Below the pieces are notes generated by a model, which had not been told where the DNA came from, did not search any database, and saw only the letters and a program-made list of their open reading frames with translations. DNA of 64,000 bases, taken from contig CM039508.1 in the NCBI GenBank assembly GCA_022432975.1, positions 14,569,549 through 14,633,548 on the forward strand, in the 5' to 3' direction. Below, one piece after another: positions 54,877 through 64,000 of the stretch; position 1 is the first letter of the stretch; each line of letters begins with the position of its first letter. The translations under genes and the position numbers were made by a program. The DNA is from Begonia masoniana. Lineage: Eukaryota > Streptophyta > Magnoliopsida > Cucurbitales > Begoniaceae.

Positions 54877-56313
54877 TGTAACACCCGGAAATTTACTATA
54901 ACGCATATAGCCTTAGGGTATGTCAGGAGGATCTAACATTAACCCTAGTGATTTTCTAAGATGGTGAGAATGAAGTATAAGTGGAGAATGAAATTGAAGG
55001 AAATCTTAGGATTTAGTGGTGGTGTATGTTGTTGAATTGGAAATTTGAACTAAAGGAAATTAAGAAAATTTAAAAGGTGAAAAGGTGGGGTTTTAAAGAT
55101 TCAATTTACATTGGAGTTTAAGCAAGAAAGAAGAAGTGGCCTTTTTATAAAATTAAAAACTTAGTGGACAAAAACAAAAAGTGAAGAAAGGTTTAGGTTA
55201 AAAGGGTGATTTTTCTTCTTTTATCCTTCATCTTCCATCGATTGTGCTCTCCTCCATTGCTGAGCATTCTCCACCTCTATTCTTCAAGGTTTTAAGAGTT
55301 TAAGGTAAAAATTTGAGTGGGTTTTGATAATAATACATTTAGGTGTTGAACTTTTAAGGTTTGATTGAGTTTTGGAGGGCTTTGGTTAGGGTTTGGACCA
55401 TGAAGTTCGAAAATTTTATGGCTTGGCTAGGTTCCTTTCTACATTTGATGGTTTAACCATTAATTAGGTTAGTTTAGGTTGTTTTTAGGGTTAGATTTGA
55501 GTTTTGGTAAAAATTATACAAAAACTGGATTTGTGGAGTATGAACACCGATTCTTTTTTTGGCATTTCTGTTCGGCCACGTTATTTGGTTGGTTAATTTA
55601 AGTTTTTCAATGGATAGTAGACGTGTAGAGGTTTACGGATTGGGGTGGCACGTCAAAATCCATTGAAAAATGAGTAAGTTATGGCCGTTTGAAGTTGGAC
55701 GCTAAAAACTTGTAGAAAAATCTGGTTTTAGAGTTTAGATTTGTGAATTGTATAAATTGTGGTTAGTTTTGTGTTTAAGTATTCCTAGAATTTCCTAGAT
55801 TGATGCTAAGTTATTTCTCCTTATTTGTTAGGTTGTCGAGCGAATAATTTGATTGGATGAAGTGAGCAAATATATTCCGAGCAGTCAGGTAAGTAGAGGA
55901 ATTCTTTTTGCTGCCTTAGGCCTACACCATGGAACGGTAGGGTTAACGGTCGGTTTCTTGTTTCGAGTTGTGTTTTGTTGCGTATTCTTCTGGCATGCAT
56001 CACGTTTTAAGTTACGAAAACTAGTTTTGTGCATTGTGAATTGCGAGTGTGAATTGTAATAAGATAATAAGGATTGTAAGAACTGGTCTCTAGTAAATTG
56101 ACCTTGTCGGGAATAAGTGCTGGAGTGTAGCACCCCGAAGGGATCTTTACGAGAGAGTGGTTTGGCTAAATTGTAAGAATTGGTCTCGAGTAAATTGGCT
56201 TTGTCGGGAATAAGTACTGGAGTATAGCACCCAGGATTTTTACAAGAGAACGGCTTGGCTAAAATATTTAAGACATCGAGAATATGAACTCCTAGATAGT
56301 CATAGGGTTCTAC
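54877..56313 (+). mobile_element. Start of another LTR ('LTR-G')
   Basis: TGTAACACCCGGAAATTTAC begins here. Shared Tekay signs: GCAGTCAG/GTAAGTAG (about 55890) followed by GGCCTACACCATGG (about 55919). A ~95-bp block (TGGTCTCTAGTAAATTGACC ... GGCTAAA) is tandemly duplicated at about 56082-56170 and 56178-56262. Interrupted at 56314. Confidence 0.6.
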
Positions 56314-56458
56314 TGTAGCACCTGGCTCTATTAAACCAAATTTAATTGCCAATTATAATGTGTTAATTTTATGGAAGAATTGAGGGAGAAAGTGATTAGG
56401 TTAGTTAATAACTATGTAAGGACAAAAGGGTAATTAGCAATTTTATAAATGGATAACG

Positions 56459-56465
56459 TATTTAA
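56459..56465 (+). promoter_or_regulatory. TATA-like box, Tekay-E LTR
   Basis: TATTTAA in ATAACGTATTTAATGG, 145 bp after the LTR start and before GTTTAGCCGCCACTG. It matches the Tekay-B position. Confidence 0.5.
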
Positions 56466-56579
56466 TGGAGGGTTTAATGAGGTTTAGCCGCCACTGTTTC
56501 CCTCATTTTCCTTCTCGGTATTCAGCTCAACCACAGCAGAGCTCCAGGCGATTTCCCTCTCCGATCCTCATTCCTCAAT

Positions 56580-57445
56580 GCAGGGACAGAAGATGGTACA
56601 GAATGCTCTGGTGCAAGAAGGCCTAAATACTAAGGAGATCGAGGACTTCTGTGCTTGTGCAAGTTTAGATGCTCTTACTTAGGCTACTGCTATTCATTCT
56701 TGCTGCTTTATTGGTTGATCGAACCTCACGTATTCGATCTCCTGCTGCTAAGCAAAAATAAACATATATGAAATATACTTTTTTTAGCAGCCTGTAACAC
56801 GTGTTGAACACGGGCACAGCTTTTATTGTAGTGAAGATCCTCAAGGCTAGAGCACTGCACTGCTTAAAGATGTAGCGCTTTCTGTTCTGCAGCTTGTCTA
56901 TTAGAGTAATCCTCACTCTTCCTTTTCTGCGTCGTGTACATCGATCAGCTCCTCGATCTAGGGACTAAAGCTGGAGTTAAAATCGTTATTCTTTTCTAAT
57001 CTTTAACTGGTTGGGGCTTCACTAGCCCAATTCCATCGACCCTGGTATGAGGGCAATTAATATAGCGCCTTTACTATCTAATCTAAAGCTTCCCTTTCAA
57101 GCTTTCAGTAGTGCTCTTGCTCTAGTCTTTCTCCCCCTTCCTTAAGGCTTAAAGGGACACGCCAAGAAGGAGAGGACCGGTAAAGCAAGATAGAAGCTAG
57201 CAGCATTTAAACCACAAAAGCGATTCACTTGGTTCCAACAGCAGATCCAAATCGGGGAGCAGATCCAATCACAGATTTTGATCTCGTCCCCCTGAAAATT
57301 GCATTGAAACTGCCCTTGATGACCCGGGTTGTAGTTGAACCATAAATAGAATCCCTCTCTAAGACTGGCTTGTAGCCTACTGAATTGAATTTCTTTATTC
57401 CCCTGCTGCTGCGGGGTCTTAAGAATAGATGTAGTCCAATGATTA
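56580..57445 (+). other. Foreign insert of organelle-like character in the Tekay-E LTR
   Basis: The LTR homology stops after CCTCATTCCTCAATGCAGG and resumes near CTAGGTGAGTTTT (57451). The ~860 bp between are more balanced in base composition, with stretches such as TTAAGGCTTAAAGGGACACG and AGGAGAGGACCGGTAAAGC that resemble plant mitochondrial intergenic DNA. No gene was identified in it. Mitochondrial origin is inference. No clear target duplication was seen. Confidence 0.4.
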
Positions 57446-57649
57446 GCCTACTAGGTGAGTTTTCCATTTTATTTCTTGAGATTTTAGTGGCTAGATAGCA
57501 GAGATAGTGTAATGCGCGTATTTTGATAATACTGCGAGTGAGTTGAGTTCGATTTTAGTATTGAGCCGAGAGTGTATGATGATTAGAGATTTCAAACGAG
57601 CCCCTTAGGTTAGTGGTGATCTAATCGGTATTTTTGCTTATGACGCTAG

Positions 57650-58091
57650 GTGAGCAGGATTTCCAGAGTAGTTGAAACCGAACGATTTCCAGGAGACCAG
57701 GTAAGTAAAGTATGCATGTGCCTTCGGGCCTACATCACAAAACAGTAGGGTTATGCATATTGAGAATGATTTTGTATGTCACGCATCATGTTTTTGAAAG
57801 ATTACGAAAATGAATTTCCATGTAAGAATAGTGAAGTATGAACTGTATGTGACAGACAAACTATTAAGGGAACTAATCCGCCCCTTAATCGAGTAGAGGA
57901 TGTATGACCTTGGGAAAATTGATCCACTTCCCAAGGGAACCGAGGGATCAGATCAGCTTATGAACGTATGTGAATGCAACTGAGATGAGAAAGTAGAAAT
58001 TGCATGTTTAGGAATTTATGTTTCAGCATTTCATTCCATTACTGCTTTACTTACTTAGCATTAGGCTAATAGATGAGTTTTGTGATGTAGG
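57650..58091 (+). other. Putative mini-exon and structured intron, Tekay-E LTR copy 1
   Basis: Mini-exon 57650-57700 (51 nt; ACGCTAG/GTGAGCAG ... GACCAG/GTAAGT). Intron-like segment 57701-58090. CCTACATCACAAAAC (57729-57743) is perfectly complementary to GTTTTGTGATGTAGG (58077-58091). A branch-site-like GGCTAAT lies about 25 nt before the AG. Confidence 0.55.
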
Positions 58092-58512
58092 TGGAGAAGT
58101 TACAGCAGGTGAGCCTTCTGAGTTCATTGAAGGATAGGCTGGTTGGGGGAGCACACTCATGCCACGGACCTGGTATTTGATGAGGCAGTTTAACTGATGT
58201 CTGTTGGAGTAAAGGTGAAGTTGACAACGTTTTGATTTGAATAGGTTGAGTCCTCATGACAGTAGTTGTTTCAATGTTTTGAAAATGTTTTGAATTTTTC
58301 TGATAATGGTATTCTGCTGAGATTTGACGATGGCACTTGCTGGATTGTTTTAAGTAATGCATTTGTTAGAATGGTATTTGAATGATTTCAGTAATGTGAG
58401 TAATTTCATTTCTGTAATTAGAGTTGTGTTTTGATTTTTTTTTTTTAGGAGATTTCAAACGAGCCCCTTAGGTTAGTGGTGATCTAATCGGTATTTTTGC
58501 TTATGACGCTAG

Positions 58513-59051
58513 GTGAGCAGGATTTCCAGAGTAGTTGAAACCGAACGATTTCCAGGAGACCAGGTAAGTAAAGTATGCATGTGCCTTCGGGCCTACATCA
58601 CAAAACAGTAGGGTTATGCATATTGAGAATGATTTTGTATGTCACGCATCATGTTTTTGAAAGATTACGAAAATGAATTTCCATGTAAGAATAGTGAAGT
58701 ATGAACTGTATGTGACAGACAAACTATTAAGGGAACTAATCCGCCCCTTAATCGAGTAGAGGATGTATGACATTGGGAGAATTGATCCCATTCCCAAGGG
58801 AACAGAGGGATCAGTTCAGCTATTAAGAGAACTAATCCGCCCCTTAATCGAGTAGAGGATGTATGACCTTGGGAAAATTGATCCACTTCCCAAGGGAACC
58901 GAGAGATCATATCAGCTTATGAACGTATGTGAATGCAACTGAGATGAGAAAGTAGAAATTGCATGTTTAGGAATTTATGTTTCAGCATTTCATCCCATTA
59001 CTGCTTTTACTTACTTAGCATTAGGCTAATAGATGAGTTTTGTGATGTAGG
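58513..59051 (+). other. Putative mini-exon and structured intron, Tekay-E LTR copy 2
   Basis: Mini-exon 58513-58563, intron-like 58564-59050, arms 58592-58606 and 59037-59051. Same sequence as copy 1 apart from the ~100-bp extra block in the loop. Confidence 0.5.
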
Positions 59052-59463
59052 TGGAGAAGTTACAGCAGGTGAGCCTTCTGAGTTCATTGAAGGATAGGCT
59101 GGTTGGGGGAGCACACTCATGCCACGGACCTGGTATTTGATGAGGCAGTTTAACTGATGTCTATTGGAGTAAAGGTGAAGTTGACAACGTTTTGATTTGA
59201 ATAGGTTGAGTCCTCATGACAGTAGTTGTTTCAATGTTTTGAAAATGTTTTGAATTTTTCTGATAATGGTATTCTGCTGAGATTTGACGATGGCACTTGC
59301 TGGATTGTTTTAAGTAATGCAATTGTTAGAATGGTATTTGAATGATTTCAGTAATGTGAGTAATTTCATTTCTGTAATTAGAGTTGTGTTTGCGTAGCAT
59401 GGAGTAGTTGAGTTATTGTTCTGTCGTCTATCGGAAGATATAAGTAGGACTTTTGTCGTTTTG

Positions 59464-60524
59464 CGGCCGGTGGTTATAGAGTAAAGTCGATCGGATGAGG
59501 AAATCATCCGGCTGACGTCACCGGTGGGTATAGAGTAAAGTCGATCGGATGAGGAAATCATCCGGCTGACGTCACCGGTGGATATAGAGTAAAGTCGATC
59601 GGATGAGGAAATCATCCGGCTGACGTCACCGGTGGATATAGAGTAAAGTCGATCGGATGAGGAAATCATCCGGCTGACGTCACCGGTGGATATAGAGTAA
59701 AGTCGATCGGATGAGGAAATCATCCGGCTGACGTCACCGGTGGATATAGAGTAAAGTCGATCGGATGAGGAAATCATCCGGCTGACGTCACCGGTGGATA
59801 TAGAGTAAAGTCGATCGGATGAGGAAATCATCCGGCTGACGTCACCGGTGGATATAGAGTAAAGTCGATCGGATGAGGAAATCATCCGGCTGACGTCACC
59901 GGTGGATATAGAGTAAAGTCGATCGGATGAGGAAATCATCCGGCTGACGTCACCGGTGGATATAGAGTAAAGTCGATCGGATGAGGAAATCATCCGGCTG
60001 ACGTCACCGGTGGATATAGAGTAAAGTCGATCGGATGAGGAAATCATCCGGCTGACGTCACCGGTGGATATAGAGTAAAGTCGATCGGATGAGGAAATCA
60101 TCCGGCTGACGTCACCGGTGGATATAGAGTAAAGTCGATCGGATGAGGAAATCATCCGGCTGACGTCACCGGTGGATATAGAGTAAAGTCGATCGGATGA
60201 GGAAATCATCCGGCTGACGTCACCGGTGGATATAGAGTAAAGTCGATCGGATGAGGAAATCATCCGGCTGACGTCACCGGTGGATATAGAGTAAAGTCGA
60301 TCGGATGAGGAAATCATCCGGCTGACGTCACCGGTGGATATAGAGTAAAGTCGATCGGATGAGGAAATCATCCGGCTGACGTCACCGGTGGATATAGAGT
60401 AAAGTCGATCGGATGAGGAAATCATCCGGCTGACGTCACCGGTGGATATAGAGTAAAGTCGATCGGATGAGGAAATCATCCGGCTGACGTCACCGGTGGA
60501 TATAGAGTAAAGTCGATCGGATGA
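59464..60524 (+). repeat. 54-bp tandem array in the Tekay-E LTR (~19.5 copies)
   Basis: Near-perfect head-to-tail units: GATCGGATGAGGAAATCATC, CGGCTGACGTCACCGG, TGGATATAGAGTAAAGTC. Each has a TGACGTCA palindrome and a CGGATGA/GGAAA/TCATCCG hairpin. 54 is a multiple of 3, so the minus strand stays open (389 codons of an 18-residue repeat); this is a by-product, not a gene. Tekay-B has three copies of the same unit. Confidence 0.95.
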
Positions 60525-60803
60525 TGTGTTTGACTTTCATAAATTTCAAGTATTTCACGCCTAAACTTTCATCCCTTCCGGTTGAATTATTTTCTTAATA
60601 TTTTATGTGATCATTCAAACACTGTTACATAGTTTTTCTCAACTCTATTTTGCTCAAAGATTTCCGCTGCAAGTTTTCATGTTTTATCAAACGTTAAAAT
60701 TTGAATTTCGAAGGAAGTTTAAATTTCGATCCAAGTTTTTTTGTAGTAATATCCGAGTTTACGAGTAACAAACTGGGTTCAGAAAACTCGGGGAGTTACA
60801 GTA

Positions 60804-60814
60804 TGGTATCAGAG
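60804..60814 (+). other. Primer binding site of Tekay-E
   Basis: TGGTATCAGAG, three bases after the 5' LTR end. Confidence 0.9.
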
Positions 60815-60883
60815 ACATATAGTTAAACTGTTCAAAAGATTACTCATCAGTGCCAATCGTTGCATGGGGGTACTCCAACAACT

Positions 60884-60943
60884 GTAAGTGTTTACCTTAA
60901 CCTTAGCTACTAGGTATTTAAGAGTATAATTAACCTTGTGCAG
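60884..60943 (+). other. Putative leader intron before gag, Tekay-E
   Basis: CAACT/GTAAGTGTTT ... CCTTGTGCAG/GAATAT, 60 bp, 11 nt before the gag ATG; close in sequence to Tekay-B. Confidence 0.55.
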
Positions 60944-60954
60944 GAATATAGCAA

Positions 60955-62394
60955 ATGTCTAGACGACCAGGAAGACCAAGGTTACCAAGGGAGATACCAA
61001 GTCCGAGGCGGGAGGAGGACTCTAGTGTAATTAGGCAGCTGACAGAATTGATGCGTCAGCAGACTGATATAGTACGTGAACAGTCTGACCAATTAGGAGT
61101 GCTGTTGAGCCGGGAGACACAAGGAAGTGCCAACTCGGGTTCTAGCAGTGAACATTCTGGAGATAGATTTCGGAGACTGAGACCACCCACGTTTGATGGT
61201 CAGTCAACTGATCCAGTTATTGCTGAGTGTTGGCTTAGAAAAATTGAGAGTATGTTTAGGTGTGCCAATATTGGAGAAGAGGACAAAATCACGTTGGCCA
61301 CGTTCCATTTGGCTGGTGAAGCTCAACTCTGGTGGGAAACAGTTGAAACCACCACTGACATTCTGACCATGACTTGGTCACAGTTTAAGGACATCTTTTA
61401 TGAGAAATATTTTAACAGCACGGTCTAAACCGCAAAGAAGTTGGAGTTTCTGAATTTGAAGCAGACAGGGTCGGTGGCAGAGTACAGTAGGCAATTTGAG
61501 TCCTTGTCCAGGTTTGCTGGACATTTTGCTCATAAGGACGAGGATAAGGTGTTCAAATTTGTGCATGGACTGAAGCCGGAGATTTATCAAGGAGTCAAAT
61601 TCTGTGGCATTAAAGGTTTAACGTTCAGTGAAGTTGTGTCCACTGCTCTGGAAGTGGAAGAAGCTGAAGGGAAGTGTGCTAGACCAAAGGAGGTTTCGCA
61701 AAAGTGTATCTAGCCACACCATCAGAGGGGAGACAAGAGGCCAAGTGAACGCCAAAGTAACCAAGGATCTGGAAAGAGGGTACTGAATACCCAGAAGTTT
61801 CCTCAATGCCCGAAATGTTCAAAGAATCACTCGGGTGAGTGTAGATTTGGATCGGGTAAGTGTTTTAACTGTGAAGAGGTTGGACATTTGTACAAGGATT
61901 GCCCAAAGCCCCGGATCGTTCGATGTTTCCATTGCAACAAGATTGGCCATGTCAACAGAGACTGCCCAGCCTTGAAGGGTGGCCCTGCCAGGATTAAGCC
62001 AAGAATATTCTCCATGATGGAGTCAGGTGATGAGGACCAGCCTGCTGTAGTGTCAGGTACTATATTGATTAACTCTGTACCTGCTTTTACTTTGATAGAT
62101 TCAGGTGCAACTCATTCTTTTATAGCCTCTACATTTGCTGATAAGTTAGATGTACGGTTTACTCCTTCTGAGCATGTGTATAACGTAGCATTACCTTCTG
62201 GTGAGCACATGCACTCCAGTCAAATGATGCCTGATAGTGTGGTGTTAGTAGGGAACATGAATTTGCCTGCTGATCTTATTGTTATGGACATAATTGGATT
62301 TGATACGATCCTAGGAATGGATTGGTTGTTTAAGCATTATGCCACTATAGATTGTAGAACTGGAATAGTTAGTTTTCACCCCCTAGTGGTTTAA
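60955..62394 (+). pseudogene. Tekay-E gag and protease, two in-frame stops
   Basis: MSRRPGRPRLPREIPS start; coiled-coil-like QQTDIVREQSDQ; capsid core (AEAQLWWETVETTTDIL-like, YFNSTV); stop TAA near 61426 (from CAA) and TAG near 61711. Three zinc-binding units ([40 protein letters not shown]). Protease [10 protein letters not shown] and ILGMDWLF. A 1-base change near 62385 ends the frame in HPLVV. It is the closest relative of Tekay-B in the window, in the opposite orientation. Confidence 0.9.
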
Positions 62395-64000
62395 ACCATA
62401 CTTTCCAAGCCCTGAAGAAGAGTAAGGAAATGACTGTAATGACTTCTGTTAGTTGTAGACCCTCTCCTTGCAGAGAATATTTGTGCTTTTTGGCCAGTGT
62501 TTTGGACACACAAACTGTAGGAAAATCGAACCCCAAGGATGTTTTAGTTGTCCAAAATTTTCCAGAAGTATTTCTAGATGACCTTCCCGGTTTGCCACCG
62601 GATAGGGAAATTGAATTCGTGGTAGATGTTTACCCCGGCGCTGAGCCAGTATCTAATAAACAGTTAGAGGACTTGTTGGAAAAGGGGTTCATACGCCCTA
62701 GCTTTTCACCATGGGGTGCACCTGTCCTTTTTGTCCAAAAGAAGGATGGATCAATGCGTATGTGCATAGACTATAGAGAATTAAATAAGCTAACTGTCAA
62801 GAACAAGTTTCCACTGCCGAGGATCGATGATTTATTTGATCAGCTTAAGGGTGCAAGAGTTTTCTAAAAAATTGACCTTAGGTCCGGTTATTACTAGTTG
62901 AAGGTTAAATCTGAAGATATCCCAAAGACTGCCTTTCGTACAAGGTATGGGCATTATGAGTTTTTGGTTATGTCTTTTGGTTTGACAAATGCGCTAGCAG
63001 CCTTCATGGATCTCATGAATAGGGTGTTTCACGAGTATTTGGACAAGTTTGTCATTGTATTCATAGATGACATTTTAATCTATTCTAGAACTAAGGATGA
63101 GCATGCAGGACACCTAAGCTTGGTGTTAGGATTGCTGAGGCAGCACCAACTTTATGCCAAATTTTCTAAGTGTGAGTTTTGGTTGGACAGAGTTCACTTT
63201 TTAGGACATGTCATCTCTGGAGATGGGATATCTGTTGACCCAGCTAAGGTTCAAGCTGTTAAGGAATGGCCCCAACCGAAGAATGCTTCTGATATCAGGA
63301 GTTTTCTTGGGTTAGCAGGATATTATAGGAAATTCATCGAGGGATTTTCAAAGATTGCCACACCCCTTACTATGTTGACAAGGAAAAATGTGAAGTATAA
63401 TTGGACTAATAAATGTGAATCCAGTTTCCAGACCTTAAAGCAAAAACTGACCAATGTCCCAATTTTAACTCTTCCTGTCGAAAATGGTAAATTCTAGTAT
63501 TTATTGTACTGCTTCCAAGGTTGGACTTGGTAGTGTTTTGATGCAAGATGGAAAGGTTATAACTTATGCCTCTAGGCAGTTAAAAGTACACGAAAAGAAT
63601 TACCACACACAGGACTTAGAATTAGCTGCTGTGGTTTTTGCATTAAAGATTTGGAGGCACTACTGTATGGACAATGTTGTGAGATATTTTCGGCTCTCAT
63701 AAAAGTTCTGAAATACATTGTCAGTGAAGTTCACTTTTTAGGACATGTCATCTCTGGAGATGGGATATCTGTTGACCCAGCTAAGGTTCAAGCTGTTAAG
63801 GAATGGCCCCAACCGAAGAATGCTTCTGATATCAGGAGTTTTCTTGGGTTAGCAGGATATTATAGGAAATTCATCGAGGGATTTTCAAAGATTGCCACAC
63901 CCCTTACTATGTTGACAAGGAAAAATGTGAAGTATAATTGGACTGATAAATGTGAATCCAGTTTCCAGACCTTAAAGCAAAAACTGACCAATGCCCCAAT
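62395..64000 (+). pseudogene. Tekay-E RT and RNase H, broken, running off the window
   Basis: Frame from MTVMTSVS through [17 protein letters not shown]. About 15 residues are lacking between AEPVS and [11 protein letters not shown], where Tekay-B has [17 protein letters not shown] core with FIDDILIYS (about 63065) has a TAA near 62865 and a TAG near 62894. RNase H is frameshifted near 63492 and breaks at about 63720. From 63728 the sequence jumps back to RT (VHFLGHV), repeating 63191-63463 to the window end. Confidence 0.88.
63191..63463 (+). repeat. First copy of an RT segment duplicated at the window edge
   Basis: Matches 63728-64000 at an offset of 537 bp. Differences are few (AATAAATG/GATAAATG, AATGTCCC/AATGCCCC). 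The second copy carries the relatives' bases at these sites (WTD, NAP), so it is not a simple sequencing echo of the first. Confidence 0.9.

Larger units (their letters stand above)
57586..59385 (+). repeat. 863-bp tandem duplication within the Tekay-E LTR
   Basis: Copy 1 starts at 57586 (GAGATTTCAAACGAGCCCC) and runs to about 58430; copy 2 starts at 58449 and runs to about 59385. A T-run (about 58437-58446) lies at the junction. Copy 2 has an additional ~100-bp internal repeat (two CGCCCCTTAATCGAGTAGAGG blocks). Each copy includes the mini-exon and both pairing arms. Confidence 0.9.
56314..60800 (+). mobile_element. Tekay-E 5' LTR with insertions and expansions
   Basis: TGTAGCACCTGG...GGGGAGTTACA, followed by the primer site. 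The left part is homologous to the Tekay-B LTR (GGATAACGTATTTAA, GGTTTAGCCGCCACT). It contains an organelle-like insert (about 56580-57445), an 863-bp internal tandem duplication and a ~1.06-kb array of 54-bp units. Together these double its size compared with Tekay-B. Confidence 0.85.

Noticed and set aside
56885..57467. Possible mitochondrial gene in the foreign insert
   Set aside because: Short open frames only; I could not match any to a known mitochondrial protein or tRNA, so only the origin of the block is suggested.
59310..60479. 389-codon minus-strand open frame of an 18-residue repeat
   Set aside because: It is the 54-bp LTR array read in a frame without stops; it has no independent start context, and the repeat is better explained as LTR DNA.

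Overview
The window is plant nuclear DNA made almost entirely of nested LTR retrotransposons. It is AT-rich, every recognisable protein is a plant-type Ty3/gypsy chromovirus or transposase product, and the elements use the initiator-Met tRNA primer site (TGGTATCAGAG). I found no intact host gene, tRNA or rRNA. The species cannot be named from the sequence. Dense nesting, CRM-clade elements and decayed coding regions suggest pericentromeric or centromere-flanking heterochromatin (inference).

Left nest (1-20232). A CRM-clade pol and its 3' LTR (1-3275, +) sit in the end of an older Tekay-type LTR (3276-3617). That LTR sits in the 3' LTR of an unusual non-autonomous CRM relative, here called H (minus; 3618-5874 and 19158-20232). 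The gag of H is split by a Tekay element, Tekay-A (5875-19152, minus, TSD GTAAG). One LTR of Tekay-A was itself hit by a 2.4-kb solo LTR (16590-19013, TSD ACAAC).

Middle nest (20233-37970). An old LTR ('LTR-X') is split by Tekay-B (20819-30925, minus, TSD ACCTA) and Tekay-C (31201-37954, plus, TSD AATAC). A CRM solo LTR (23841-25062, TSD CCATG) interrupts the integrase of Tekay-B.

Spacer (37971-40499). This holds a decayed MULE transposase fragment and a decayed gene of the 'putative plant transposon protein' type.

Right nest (40500-64000). Tekay-D is non-autonomous and its first LTR has grown to 6 kb by five tandem copies of a ~938-bp unit. It carries a solo LTR (48080-50042, TSD CCTAG). 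Its second LTR (51895-54084) is cut by successive LTR starts at 54085, 54877 and 56314. The last belongs to Tekay-E, whose LTR holds a 54-bp satellite-like array and an organelle-like insert, and whose decayed gag-pol runs off the window.

The least expected pattern is in the Tekay LTRs. Families that differ in sequence share one layout after the promoter: a 45-51-nt segment bounded by AG and CAG/GTAAGT; a following segment ending in GTAG/G; a long-range inverted repeat joining the start of that segment to its end, with compensatory changes between families; and, before the primer site, a region of tandem repeats or perfect short hairpins. This looks like a structured and possibly spliced multi-exon leader RNA, and is the main candidate for an undescribed system.
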